This document shows, one piece after another, positions 33,470 through 45,042 of a stretch of 64,000 nt of DNA. The DNA is from Thalassia testudinum (Eukaryota; Streptophyta; Magnoliopsida; Alismatales; Hydrocharitaceae): the NCBI GenBank assembly GCA_037157565.1, contig JAZHRO010000055.1, positions 40,703,001-40,767,000 of the forward strand. The letters run 5' to 3'. The notes beneath the pieces are model-generated. The model saw only the letters and a program-made list of their open reading frames with translations, did no database searches and was not told the DNA's origin. The position numbers and the translations under genes were made by a program. Every line of letters starts with the position of its first letter. Positions within the stretch are counted from its first letter, which is position 1.

Positions 33470-36303
33470 TGAAATGCTTGGTTCGGGACAACCGGGTTTT
33501 ATTTTGTTATAACGTTGTAGTATAGCCAGTTATTACCAACATTTCAAATATATAAATTTTTTTACTCGGAAAATAAAAGAGTTCCCGAGGTCGAACTCAG
33601 GGAGCAAGTTGTATTCTAGAGATATACATGTTTCTTTTACAAAATAAAGAAAGAGAGAGGGAAAGAATTTGTTGTTCTCTTTGTTTTCTCCTCGTGATGT
33701 TCTTCTTTCTTTCTTCAGATCTCCTACTTCTTCTTTGTTCTGCAGAGGTGATGCTCCTCTTTCTTTCTTCAGATCTCCTTCTTCTTCTTCCTTGGTTTCT
33801 GTCTTGGCCTCTCTTCTTCTTTTTCTGCAGTCTCTTCTGTGAAGGTTTCTTCTTCCTTGGCTCTGCTGCACTTCTTCTCTGCAGCCTTTCCTCTTCTTCT
33901 GCCTTGCTCAGCCTCTTCTTTAGAGTTTCTTCTTGTTTTTCCTCCCTGCGGTTAAGTGTCAGCTTCTTCTTTTCTTTTTCAGCCAGGGACGTCACGCGAA
34001 GCTTTCTTCCTTAGCTGCTTCAGGTCGTCGTCTGATTTCCAAATCAGACGACTTAACTACCTGTTGCTACAGTTAGCTTCCTTCTTCCGCGGGTCTTCTT
34101 CTTCGCCTGTGCCTGCACACTTCAGAGTTTTTCGTCAGAGGCAAAACCTACTCTACCCTCCCCCCCCTCGCGTCTCACTCTCTCTCTGAAACCACTCTTG
34201 GGAAAGCTCTCCCAGAGCTGCCGGGTAACCGGGTTCGGGTCAGGCCCGGGTCCAGGCCCACCGGCGTGCGTGGTGGGCGAGGAGTGCAAGTCAGTCTTGA
34301 GTCGGGTCGGGTCGGGTCGGTTCGGGTCAGGTCCGCGGGGCGTGAGCGCGGACGAGACCGGGTAACCGGGCGGGTGAAGGGGACCTCACCCCGTGTGCTG
34401 AGGCAGTAAGCCTTCAGCACTTTTGCATCTTATGTCGCTGCGGCTCTTCAGGCGTTTCCGAGGTGGGACTAAATGGCCCACCTCAATTGCGCGCCCGCAG
34501 CGAGGAATTCAGTAGGAGATGGCGGCGTCGCGCGAAGCTTTCTTCCTTAGCTGCGAACCTGGTGTTTTGCCAAACTCCTCGCAAGGCCTGGGAGTGAATC
34601 TGGGCTTGGCGCTGAGCGTGGCGCGCCTGTAGCTGCAGGCGGAAGCAGTTCCTCCTGCGCGTCAATGGCGGCGGAGGTCGGGTGACCTGTTCACAAGAAA
34701 ACGGCCTCTCGGCCTAATCAGAGAGTGCCAGGAGCTTCGCCAGGGTGCGGCGAAGCTCGTGTGGGTGGTGGCGAGGCGCGGGGCGGCGTGCGAGGGCTGC
34801 CCTAGGTCGGACTGTGGGTCGGAGGATGGGTCTGTTCGGTGGAGTTGCAGAGGGTGATGTGGGGGGAGTGGCAGGGCGGAGGTTGATCAGGGTGAGGAGG
34901 CGGAGGTCCTGCGGTGGTCGGCGAGCCGTGTGGGTCGCTGAGGTGATGGGAGCGGCTCGCCGGAGGGTGGTCGGAGACGAAGGGGGTGACGATGGTCAGG
35001 GTCAGTCGAGGGCTTAATTGAATAAATTGAAAGCGGGGAAAGAAAGAGGAGAAGAAGGGGAGTAGTTCTAACTTACTTGCAGGGACGAAGGGGGAGGAAC
35101 AGGGCGACAGTCGTATCGACTGTCGCCGGAGAAGACGATGCCCAGTGGGGGGAGGACGGCGGTGACGACGGGGCAGAGGCAGCGCGCGCCGGTATTGCGC
35201 GACGCGGGAAGAGCAGGGGAAGAAGTCTCTGCTGCTGGTATTGCGGCAGAGCGAAGAGGAGGAGGAGGAAGAACCGCCGGAGCTGGTGGGCGTCTGCCGG
35301 AGTGAGAAGAGAGGAAAGTTGGGGGTTTTCTCCGTCAGATCCAGGCTGCCCTGGTCGGTGGAGCAACGGGGGGTATTTATAGGGATCAAACAGGGAGGAA
35401 GGCGGAGGGAGACGACGTGTCTCCCTCGCCGGAGGATGGTCGGAAACAGGAACCCATACCGTCCGTGCGTTCGCACGGCCGGTATGGTGGGTTACAACGA
35501 CCAGGGGGTGTCCCTGCGACGGCTGACGACGCAGGGCACCCCCGGTTTACTTGCCAGGTCCCTCACCTCACCCTGCGCGGCGCCATGCTCCGTGCAAGGT
35601 CGCCGGAGCATGGTGCTGGCAGGTTTTGCAGGAGGGACCTGATTGCAAAGAACGAAGGAGAGTTAGGGGCCAAAATGCGAGGGTTCAAAAGTTGAGGGCC
35701 AAAGAGTAAATATATGAGGACCAAAGTGTAAAGTCGGTCAAGGAGGTTTCTTCTTAGGCTCAAGTTTTTATACATGACTAATTAGGACCTAAGGAATCTG
35801 ATGGTGAATTTCATTTTCATATTAAACCTTGTTTGACCGGTCAATTTGCGCAAAAACCCAAATTAAGTTATTAATTGGGCATGGTTCTCAATGTAGGTCA
35901 AAATGGGTTCTAAAGGCCAAATTGAAGGTTCTAAACCCTAGAGATTATTTTTCTATGAATTTTAGAGGGTTTATTCTATTTTTACTTTGCCTCGAACCTT
36001 GTGAATTGAAGTGGGATTTTAGGGTTACAGATTATCATTTAGTTTCTTGGAAATGCTGTAGCCCTTGCTAGATCATCTCATCCCACTTTTATTCTTATTA
36101 AGCTGCTTTGACCTATGTTTGGGCCCTGAATTACCCTGTATGCAGATTATACTGGTAAAATTGCACTTTTACCCCTTATGACTTGTTTTCTTCTCAAACT
36201 CAGAATTCTCTGAGTTAAGCCTTTCCTTGAGATATGTAGGAGCTTTTATCCTTTGTATTAGGTCAAAATGAGTTAGTTATGGCTCATGATGAGGTTCTCA
36301 TCA
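33470..36303 (-). repeat. Solo LTR, family A copy 2, inside chromovirus integrase
   Basis: 2834 bases with TG...CA ends (TGAAATGCTT...TTCTCATCA) and an exact 5-bp target duplication GGAAC (33465-33469 and 36304-36308). Removing it rejoins integrase sequence that is continuous in chromovirus copy 2 (57970-57990). Similar to copy 1 at both ends and in the U3 block around 35930-35990. Orientation is -; TATA box at 35372. It includes a TTC/TCT-rich tract (33640-33960) and a GGGTC repeat (34304-34326). All open frames inside (for example 34802-35476) are composition effects. Confidence 0.9.
35372..35383 (-). promoter_or_regulatory. TATA box of solo LTR A copy 2
   Basis: - strand CCTATAAATACC, a consensus plant TATA box, at the equivalent place to the TATA box of copy 1. 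Confidence 0.65.
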
Positions 36304-36667
36304 GGAACGCACAAGCGTCCCCTCATGCATAGCACCTCGTTTGTAAAAGAAAGGTTTCCTGGGTCCCCTGACAGCACTCTGTTCTGCAGTGCTTGTAAGT
36401 GCGGATCTGCCATCTGCCCTGCGATGATGCGGTCTATCAGCTCTGGTCGTGTCCATCGTGTCACTGTCACTACCCTACAATACCCCTGTGGCTCCCGAGG
36501 TCGCCAACTACCCAACTCCTCCATCAGTCTCCAACTCTGTGCCTGTAGACTGGCCAAGTGGGCAGGCACCTTCCGACTCAAGGCGTCAACTACCACATTG
36601 GCCTTCCCTGGATGGCAGGAGATGCTGTAGTCGTAGTCCTTCAGGAGCTCCAACCAACGTCTCTGTC
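36304..36667 (-). pseudogene. Chromovirus copy 1, RNase H/integrase linker
   Basis: Continues RNase H leftward: [31 protein letters not shown] (usual VADALSR reads VVDALSR), then the linker [12 protein letters not shown] and the start of integrase [10 protein letters not shown], where the solo LTR intervenes. It is collinear with 57600-57990 of copy 2. Confidence 0.8.
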
Positions 36668-37059
36668 TCATGTTAAGCTCCTTCTGGTCAAACAAGTACC
36701 TGAGGCTCTTATGATCGTGAAAATCTCAAAGGTCTCACCGTAAAGGTAGTGTCTCCATGTCTTCATTGCGAAGACAACAGCTGCCAACTCTAAGTCATGG
36801 GTAGGGTAGCTATGCTCATGGGGCTTCAGTTGCCACGAAGCGTAAGCGACAACGTGACCCCGCTGCATGAGCACACCCCCTAACCCCTGCAATGAAGTGT
36901 CTATGTACACCACAAAATCGCCACTACTGTCTGGGATGGTGAGCACAGGAGCTGAAGTTAGTCTCTCCTTCAACTCCTGAAAACATGCCTCACATGCATC
37001 TGTCCAGGCAAAGGGCACGTCCTTCCAAGTCAATTGGGTCATAGTACGTACAATCTGCG
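36668..37059 (-). pseudogene. Chromovirus copy 1 RNase H region
   Basis: The stretch 37042-36668 holds [50 protein letters not shown] (first catalytic Asp position), [40 protein letters not shown] (catalytic Glu) and FEIFT. The usual TDHKSLRY block is shifted out of frame after FEIFT by a small deletion near 36720. Confidence 0.82.
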
Positions 37060-37945
37060 AAAATCCTCTAATAAACTACCGATAGTAACCTGCCAGTCCC
37101 AAAAAGCTGCGTATCTCTATCACTGTATGTGGCCTCTCCCACCTAAGTACGGCCTCAACCTTGGCTGGGTCCACATCCAAACCATCCCCTGAGATCACGT
37201 GGCCCCAGAAAGTTACCTGCCTCAACCAAAACTCGCACTTGTTGTACTTGGCATACAGCCTGCGTCATCTCAAAGTGTCCAGAATCATCCATAGATGTTG
37301 TCCGTGCTATGCCTGATCCTGCGAGTAAACGAGTATGTCGTCGATGAATACCACCACAAACTGATCCAAGTACGGTTTGAAAACTCAGTTCATCAAATTC
37401 ATAAAAGCAGCAGGGGCGTTGGTCAGCCCAAACGGCATGACCAAGAACTCGTAGTGCCCGTATCGGGTACAGAAAGCCATCTTGGAGACATCGGTCTCCC
37501 TAATCCTCAACTGGTGGCAGCCTAACCTCAGATTTATCATGGAGAACACTATGGCATCTCGCAACTGGTCAAAAAGGTCATCAATCCTCGGCAGTGGATG
37601 CTTATTCTTGATGGTGACCCTATTCAGCTATTTGTAGTCAACACAAAGTCGCAGGATACCATCCTTCTTCTTCACAAACAACATAGGGACTCCCCACAGG
37701 GACACACTAGGCCTCACAAAGCCCTTCTCCAATAGGTCTTGTAGCTGTGACTTGAGCTCTCACAACTCACGTGGTGCCATCCAGTACGGTGCAGTAGAAA
37801 TGGGGCTGGTCCCCGGTACCAGTGATATCTCAAACTCGATCTCATGCTCGGGCAGTAATCTTGGCATCTCCTCTGGAAACACGTTGGGGTACTCACAAAC
37901 CACTGAAATACTCTGAAATTCAGCCACGGGGCTAGGCTCTGCCAC
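37060..37945 (-). pseudogene. Chromovirus copy 1 reverse transcriptase
   Basis: RT blocks leftward: EYPNVFPEEMPRLLPEHEIEF (37900-37840), [11 protein letters not shown] (37690-37660), LRLCVD (near 37640), [18 protein letters not shown] (37360-37310) with the catalytic FIDD intact, and the thumb region to 37060 ([19 protein letters not shown]). Several stops and frame changes occur. Collinear with 56344-57230 in copy 2. Confidence 0.82.
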
Positions 37946-38521
37946 TACACAGGCTAGAAAGCCCTCACACCCCTAGCTTAAAAGCCTCGCTGCCCGAAGC
38001 GCAGGTATGCACTTGAAACCTCCATCCACCGGCTGTCTATGAAACTCAAAGGAAGGCAACTCCGATATGGAGAAGACAATCTTCCTCCCAAAATAGTCCA
38101 CCAAGGCGTGGTAGGCGGACAGCCAATCCATCCCTAGAATCACGCCAAAATCCTCCATCGGTATCACCATCAGGTCAGCGGGGAGGCTGTGTCCCCCTAT
38201 ACTGACCTCACAGTCCGTGTAGACCTCCTCAGCTACAAACAACTGGCCACCTAGGCCTCTGATCACAAATGGATCCTCTAACAGCACACTGTCCTATCCC
38301 AAACTGACAGCAAAACTCGTAGCAACAAAAGAGTGTGTGGCGCCGGAATAAAAAAGTACGTATACTAATCTACCAAAAACGGTAACCATACCTACCACCA
38401 CTGAGCCGGAAGCCCTGGCGTCTCTATGTGTCAGGGCGTTGATATGCCCCTCAGCCTCTGGCACAAACGAGCAGCTACACTCTGGGTCGGGCGAGCAGCC
38501 GTTGGTCGGTACCCTCCTCAT
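37946..38521 (-). pseudogene. Chromovirus copy 1 aspartic protease, active-site Asp lost
   Basis: From 38460: EGHINALTHRDARASGSVVVGMV, then FYSGATHSFVA where the family has FDSGATHSFV; the Asp codon is TAT (Tyr) at 38348-38350. The second half (38287-37973) reads VGGHSLPADLMVIPMEDFGVILGMDWLS, collinear with copy 2. Without the Asp the protease would be inactive. Confidence 0.82.
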
Positions 38522-39727
38522 GACTGCTGCCCTCCCCTATGCACCTGGGGACCATGACCAGCAGCTTGGCCTCCAGTGCTCGGTGCGGGGAGCATCTGTT
38601 GTGCTCCAGCCCTAGATGGGCAGTCCCTCCTGATGTGGCCCGGCTGGCCACACTGGTAGTAGAGGGGAACTCGAGTCCCTCCCTCAGTAGGTCCCTGCTG
38701 ACGGCTGGGCAGGGGTCCAGTGCTGACAGCTGGCCCCTGTCTGGGGCCCCGAAAGGCCACTGACGGCCCCACAAAATGAGACAGCTCTCCTACGGATGCC
38801 GTGTGCCACCTCTCTCGGTGGCCCTGAGAGTACTCTGGCTAGTAGGGCCTCTTCCGTCCGCTGTCGGTGTCTCGCGTGGCCGGGTTGGTCTCCTCGTACT
38901 CCACCACTCTCGAGAAGGTGGGCAGCTTCAGGGGTTTGACATACCCCTGAATAGCAGGTCAGAGCCCCTCAGTGAACCTCCACAGGCGCTCATCCTCTGT
39001 AGCTACGGCTGTTGAAGCAAAACGTAACAGCTCCAGGAAGCGCGTGCGATACACGCTAGCAGTCATCATCCCCCTGGCGAAGAGTGTGGAACTCCTGCCT
39101 CCTCTAGTCCTGCCAAGTCTGTGGGAAGTACTACTCGTAGAAGAGGGTCATGAACTGATACTACGTTGGCTCTCCCCTCTCTTGGCCTCTGACTGCCCTC
39201 CACCACCTGTGTGTCGCACTCTCTAGCTGGTACATGGCAAAGGCCACGCGGCATTCCGCAGGAGGGCGAAGGGTGTCAAACACATTCTCTATCTGCTCCA
39301 TCCAGTCCTCTGCCTCAAACAGGTCCTCATCCCCCTTGAAGGAGGAGGGCTTCAGCTTCCAGAACTGTCCGAAAGGCTCGCGGTGCAGCTACAGTGGAGG
39401 AACAGGCAAGCCTCCAGGCAAGGAGGGCTCGTGCTCGGAAGTGTCAGAATGCGGTGGGGGCGGTGGTGGACCACCCCCTACCCTTCCTGCTCATCCAGCT
39501 CTGCGGCGGTCTCTCTGTCCCACCGAAGACTCCCCTTCCACGTCCTTAGGGAGAGGTGCCCATGGAGGCTGGTGGAGCTCCTCTCGCACTATGTCTCTGA
39601 TCAGCTGGGCGAGATCCTGGGCTTGAACACCCGAGAGAAGAGGTGGGTCAACTAGCACCTTAGGCCCAGCACATCCGCCCCTCCAACCTCGTCCACGGCC
39701 CGCATCGAGAACTCCCCAACGAGGCAT
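38522..39727 (-). pseudogene. Chromovirus copy 1 gag pseudogene
   Basis: The start is the ATG at 39727 (MPRWGVLDAG), which corresponds to MPRRVGSEAG in copy 2, 180 or so bases after the primer-binding site. Conserved: LAQLIRDIVREELH (~39600), a capsid-like region (39370-38900) and a zinc knuckle at about 38680: YYQCGQPGHIRRDC, in which the first Cys of CX2CX4HX4C is Tyr (copy 2 keeps CYQC). Frames are interrupted by stops. Confidence 0.8.
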
Positions 39728-39891
39728 CTCCTGTAAGGAGATGCGGAAGACAGAACAAAAGGGTCAATGCTATTGAATTTCTATGAAAAAGGACTTAGAA
39801 CAGATATCAAAGCGATACATTATGGTGGCTACCCTAGTTACATGCACATGAAAGGTTATTCTCAAGCTAGTTGGTTCATTTCTCGGGACAA
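39728..39891 (-). other. Chromovirus copy 1 leader
   Basis: Short untranslated leader between the primer-binding site and gag. It contains CTCCTTACAGGAGATGCCTCG-type sequence at the gag start, matching copy 2. Confidence 0.55.
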
Positions 39892-39907
39892 CCTTGCTCT
39901 GATACCA
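39892..39907 (-). other. Primer-binding site, tRNA-Met type
   Basis: - strand TGGTATCAGAGCAAGG, complementary to the 3' end of initiator tRNA-Met and identical to the site in copy 2. It lies three bases inside the LTR end. Confidence 0.88.
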
Positions 39908-39910
39908 TCT

Positions 39911-42614
39911 TGTTACGGCCCGGTTCTAGAATCCCTACAGGACCTGAGACCAGCTCGCCTCGACTAATCCCAAGACCCAGTCGTCCAACATGAAATAACC
40001 AAAAAGCAGGAAGATAAACCACATTCACATATGCAATATAACTAAGTAGTAAAAACATACAACCAGTGAAGGAAAGTAAAAGCTACTATTCCAATACATA
40101 CCACCACAACAACAGGAACAACGGAAATGAAAGCAACAATAACAACAATAGTAGTTAGAAATCTGAAACTCACTACAATAGTAAAGGAGGTACAACAAAG
40201 AGTGCAGAAAACTATAGCTGGCCTCAACTGGGCCCAGCACCTTCCACAGTTGGAAGTTTGGGCTGCTCAACTCCTGGACCTGAACAGTGGTATGAAAGAG
40301 ACAAAGTCAGCGAACGCTGAGTACAGTGGTTTCCATACTATCTAAAGCAATAAAACAATAGGTTTAATTTTCTTTTCTAGTTATTTTACTTATATGTATT
40401 TCCTTTTTATTTTCCACCCATTTTCCTCAAACTTTCAGATTCTCTTGATCTTGCATGTTCCTCATGGGAATGATCTTGATTGCAGTCTTTACCAAAGAGC
40501 AGAAGGTACACGTGGTGCTCTTCTAGTCGGGAGAGTCCCTCGTGGTAGTCCTACACCCAGTCAACCACACCGAGGTCACTGTCAAGACGTAGTGGTGACT
40601 ACGACACGCGTGATAAGCTCACAGGTAGCTACCCCGCACTGACACGCAGTCAGTCGTTTCTATTAGCGGGTACACCTAAAGTACAGCATGGAATAGTATA
40701 GCGCCTAGCCCTGTCAGAAATAGGGGTCTTGCCCCTCCACAGTTCGCGCACCCTTATCTGACTACCCGGTTTGCCTAGAGGGCCTAACAAGTCGGTGTAG
40801 GGTGGCTAGTTGAACCCTAGGCCCCATGGGGTGGCTAGCTCCCTCCCTACACTAGTAGCTCGCCTCGGTACCATGTACACGAGGGCCAATAGAAGTCAGT
40901 GTAGAGTGACCAATCCTAACCTCGAGTCCCAACATAAGGGAGTTAACTCCACCCTACACAAAAAATAAGGGGAAGTCGCTCTCCTTGGTACCACGTACTC
41001 AAGGACCAGCACACTTCCCATCTACATTCCAAATGTTTCCATCTGACCACAGGAGCTCTACTCCTAATTCCCCATAGGGATCATGCTCATGTTCACCACA
41101 TTATCCTGATCCAGATTCTATCATTCACAATTCAGTTCTGGTTTATATACAGGTAGCTCGTGTTTCCACAATTTAATACATGCAATTGATGATTTCACAG
41201 GTAATTGTTCATTTTTCTCAGGTAGCTCACATTCTAACAGGTAGCTCATACTTTATCACAGGAAATGGCTAGCAGTTTAACTTATTCATGTATACAAATA
41301 CAATCATGCAGTACAATTGGTTTATTCATTTCTCTGTCCTAGGATTCATGCTACATCCTAGGTTTCCAGTTGGCTAATTTCCATAGATACATTCTTATTT
41401 AATAAGATTAACAGGGGTAGACCACTCTACCAGACAATTCAGGAGTAATGAGGGCTCGAACCGCAGACCCAGGCGTCTCTACGGGCCTTAGACACGCAGT
41501 AGGTTGAAATCCTATACCAACGAATGCATCACAAAGGAGGATTCAGAACAGTGTATAAAGGATTCTAGTATGTAGAGCAACTCACAAGGAAACTACAGAT
41601 ACTTCGTTTGCGTAAAACGGATCCTGATCGGACTCCAAACGGGTGAAAAACGTGTCTACTGACCAAAATCAGACGTCTGGAAACAAGTCCAGACGTCTTA
41701 ACAGTTACAGAATCTCACCTCAAGTTCCTGCGATGTCCTCAGAAGTCCAGGACTCCCCTACGATCGTCTGAAAGCGGTTCCAGTCGTCGGACCACTCCTC
41801 CAGTCGTCTGGAAGCACCTCCAGTCATCTAGTGAGCTGATCTGACGTCCGAAAGTGTGTGGGAGGGCGTTCTGCGGACCTTCCCAAGGCTGCTCTTGCGT
41901 ATGACAGAGCAGCCACCCTAATATTAGACCGGCATATCTTCTGCGGTGCAGCCTACATGGCCGTAACCGCGAAAAGAACGTACCTTCTAGATAAAGGTGT
42001 TTTCAGACTTTTGGTCTTGACTCCAGACGTCCAGAAGCTCAGCAGTCATCCGGACTACACTCCAGACATCTGGTACTAGAAAAATTCCAGTATCAGAATG
42101 CGCTCCCAGTGCTCCTCGCCGCGCTCCATCGCGTTTCTCCTTGCTTCGCCGCAGCTCTGACTGCTGCAGGTGGTCGAGGACGTCTCTCCGGACTCCCTCC
42201 TCCTCTCGCACACACCGCGGTGGACGTGCGAGCTCCAACGAGCTTCCACCGAAGCTCCTGACCTCAGCCTCCACCTTCTCATGCACCCTCCTCCTCCTCG
42301 CTCTCACGCGCTCCCTCGCTCACCTCTTCTCGCCGCTCCGCCATGCTCTGAAGGTTGAGATGGTGGTGTGTGGTGTGGAGAGGAGAGGAGGGGAGCATGG
42401 CTTTTATAGAGCTGGGGGGGTGCAGGGTTTGGGTAGGAAGGAAGAGAAAGGAGAGAGAGAGAGGCGGAGTTCTACGCGCTGCCTTCGCATAGAACGTAGA
42501 GTGTGTACAAAAATTTAATTTCTAGACGTCCGAGAAAGGATCCAGACTTCTGGACAGACGTCTGACTGACACTCTAGACGTCTTAAAAGGCTAAAAGTGG
42601 GACGAGTCTTTACA
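39911..42614 (-). repeat. Chromovirus copy 1, 5' LTR
   Basis: 2704 bases, TGTAAAGACT...CCGTAACA on the - strand. Collinear with the 3' LTR at 29367. Carries the GACGTC motif cluster in U3 (41670-42080 and 42520-42600) and a TATA box at 42399. Confidence 0.9.
42399..42410 (-). promoter_or_regulatory. TATA box of chromovirus copy 1, 5' LTR
   Basis: - strand TCTATAAAAGCC in the correct orientation to transcribe the element. Confidence 0.65.
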
Positions 42615-43337
42615 ACTAGAATTTTCAAGCAAGATTATTTGAATGAGTGGATTTTAAGGTTCAAATCTTACTTAAGTAGCTTTTAGGGTTTAAAATTAGG
42701 TAAATTCAATCAAGTTCAAGAGGCAAACCAAATTTTCAAAACACGGATGAAGATCTTTTCCTTCTGAAATCAAAAGCAAAGTGGAGTGACTGGTATTGAC
42801 CTAAATTGTAAACCCTGAGGGGGAGCTACTTGATGAGTTGATTTTAGATGAAGTGGTGCGACCCAAACAATTCAAACAATTGGCCTTAATGCACCACTAA
42901 GTCAGGCACACAAGTGGTTGCCTAATCTAATTTCTACTCATTATGTGTTTTAGTGTGTGTACCAGTTCCAAAAATCAGTTCACCGGTTGAGTTTGAAAAT
43001 CAGAAGAGGTTGTGTACCTCTGTGAGATTTGTTTTAATCTTTAGTTTATATACGGAGGGTGAGATGGGTGGAGGTGGAAATCAAACAATCAAAACTAATC
43101 CCAGGGTTTATGAGAACACCTAGGTTAATTAGGGTTTGAATTAGGGTTATGAAATGAACTCTATGGAGGAGGGAAGAATGGGGAGCACTTACAGTTGTCT
43201 TCAACTAGACTTTACTCCTTTCTACTGCTTGAAGATTCCCTGTTGAGGTACCTGCAAAATAATAGAAAAGAAATAAAAGCAAGTTAGAAAACAAATAAGT
43301 GCGTGGAAATGCGGAAAGGAAATCAAGATTCATTGCC
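42615..43337 (-). other. Athila 2 leader, piece next to its 5' LTR
   Basis: Non-coding, AT-rich with TTAGGGTTT-type phrases. It joins 28890-29366 once the chromovirus and one duplication are removed. Confidence 0.65.
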
Positions 43338-43355
43338 TCCCAAGCAACGACGCCA
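43338..43355 (-). other. Primer-binding site of Athila 2, tRNA-Asp type
   Basis: - strand TGGCGTCGTTGCTTGGGA, a diverged match to the tRNA-Asp 3' end complement, three bases from the LTR end CTCAACA. Same primer class as Athila 1. Confidence 0.75.
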
Positions 43356-43358
43356 AAA

Positions 43359-45042
43359 TGTTGAGTCGAAGAATCGTCGCAACTAGATTTGAGTTTTGAA
43401 AACCCATCGTTGTAGTATGATTTGCGAAGAAATCCATCAACAAATAAATTTTACCGAAACTCGAAAAGAATTCTGGGTCGAACACAAGGAGGCTACGTCG
43501 ATTTGAAATCCGCGATTTTATTTTTTTTGTAATTTTTATTTAAAGGTGAGATACTCACAATGAATCGATACTAAACTAGAGAGAGAGAGAGAACAAAACA
43601 CTTCTATAAAATGGATAATGTTTTTACAACTAGAAAGTGTAAAATATTACAACTAGAAAGCAATAAAATCTATTCTAGGAAGCAATAAAAGAGAAGGTGG
43701 AGAGAAATTATCCTCCTCGTCGGCTGCTTCGAGGACAAGCCGAAATGGACGACACCTGGAAGACGAAGGGCGAAGACGGAAGATGGAGAACGAAGCGAGA
43801 AGAATTAGGAGTGATGCAGGACATCGTCGTCGCGAGATCTACTTCCGGAATGGAGGCGAGAAGACGACCATGGGAGCTCCACAAACAGAATTAGAAGTGG
43901 ACAAAATTTTTGCTTTTAACTCTAGAGGAGCATCCCGGGTTTGGGACAAGCTTCTTTAGACCTTTGGAGAGGGAGAGAGGTGAAGGAAGGGATGAAGAAT
44001 TCAAGTGGTAGGGGTCTCCTTTTATAGTTGTAGGGATTGTGGGCAATTGTCATTTTATGCTTAAAAACATTAACTCATGGTCTTTAGTAACGGATTTAAG
44101 CGTCACTAAGGCCCCTGAACATGGGCGTAGGTTGCTCGCATGCCGCACCTCCTCCTCTCCCCACGCTTCAACGCCTACGCACGATCATGCACTCTCAGCC
44201 ATCCAATCGCGAGATCGAACAACTTAGAAGCCATCGCGCCTGCACCTTCATCGCGCGTGAGATTTCGCGTGAGCTTGGGCATCTAATCGCACATGCGCCT
44301 GATTGGTTGATCTGGGCTATTCATAGCTGATCGCGCAGTCGAGATTTCTCTCATCCACACAAGGAAAGGCGCGACACGGGCGGCTCAAACTCGCGCTCCT
44401 TGCACAAACAGTGCCTTAACCCTGTGCCACGCAGCGGTTTCAGGCACGCGGAGTTTTTTGTGCACGACTGATCTCGATTGTTAGATCCTCATCCAACGGT
44501 CGAGATCAAGCATTGATGATTTCTTGGAGCGGTGGAGCGGGAAGCCTTGGCAAGCGTTGAGTGGCTGAGATGGCACCATGTGATGCCATGTTGGCCGTCC
44601 ATCTTCTGTGAGTTGTAGATGGTGCCATGGATGTCGGATTGGACCGATTTTTGTGTCGTTGGGCTACGATCGTCAATCTGAACCTATCCATGCGGTCGAA
44701 TTTGTCATCTGAAGAATGGATTTACAGCACCTAGCCCCTTGACCTATGATCTTTCTTGAACTGCATCTGATGTTACGGAAGTCCGATCTAAGCGATCTTC
44801 GAGTCGTTGAACTCCAGTCATTGCCTTGATCAGATCCGTATGGTTGGATATTCAATTCAAAGCTCTGATTAAATATTGCCTATCCCTAACAACCAAAAGG
44901 AGAAAATTACTATATAATTTATACACTTTGACCTAAATGCATGATTATGCATGTTATGCAATATTTACAATATATGATGCTTCTACGACACTAAGAACAT
45001 TGTTAAATAGATATTTTAGGCTATTCAGATGCATACACATTA
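43359..45042 (-). repeat. Athila 2 5' LTR (family B)
   Basis: 3' end TCGACTCAACA at 43359; the 5' end is placed at 45042 by alignment with the solo LTR B (AACAT, TAAATAGA.AT.TTA, then ACAT.A). The terminal TG reads TA, presumably mutated. TATA box at 44018. The right flank is LTR family A sequence. Confidence 0.78.
44018..44027 (-). promoter_or_regulatory. TATA box of Athila 2 5' LTR
   Basis: - strand CTATAAAAGG, identical to the solo LTR B TATA box. An imperfect inverted repeat (44082-44111) is conserved about 55 bases upstream. Confidence 0.65.

Larger units (their letters stand above)
29367..42614 (-). mobile_element. Chromovirus (Ty3/gypsy) copy 1, - strand, with a solo LTR inside
   Basis: Full-length layout on the - strand: 5' LTR (39911-42614), tRNA-Met primer-binding site (39892-39907), gag, protease, RT, RNase H, integrase with C-terminal chromodomain, 3' LTR (29367-32058). 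LTR ends are TGTAAAGA...CGTAACA. The target duplication is ACCAG (29362-29366) versus ACTAG (42615-42619), one transition apart. A solo LTR (33470-36303) interrupts integrase. Without it the element is 10.4 kb. Domain order, primer type and chromodomain fit the Tekay/Del group; the clade is a judgement from sequence features, not a tree. Confidence 0.9.
10376..45042 (-). mobile_element. Athila-type retrotransposon 2, - strand, split by two later insertions
   Basis: Element sequence occurs in three pieces: 10376-15576 (integrase to gag), 28890-29366 (leader) and 42615-45042 (leader, primer-binding site, 5' LTR). The breaks are the CACTA element (duplication AAT) and a chromovirus (duplication ACCAG/ACTAG). 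Removing both leaves about 8.1 kb. The 3' end of integrase, the 3' non-coding region and the 3' LTR are missing: coding stops inside CHLP at ~10376 and family-A LTR sequence begins. No target duplication can therefore be identified. Stops and frameshifts are present throughout pol and gag. Confidence 0.8.

Noticed and set aside
33597..34014. Lys/Glu-rich and Leu/Phe-rich open frames
   Set aside because: Both arise from one pyrimidine-rich tract in solo LTR A copy 2.
34745..35695. Several GC-rich open frames, the longest 224 codons on the - strand
   Set aside because: They lie in the transcribed part of solo LTR A copy 2, overlap on both strands and are not conserved in copy 1.
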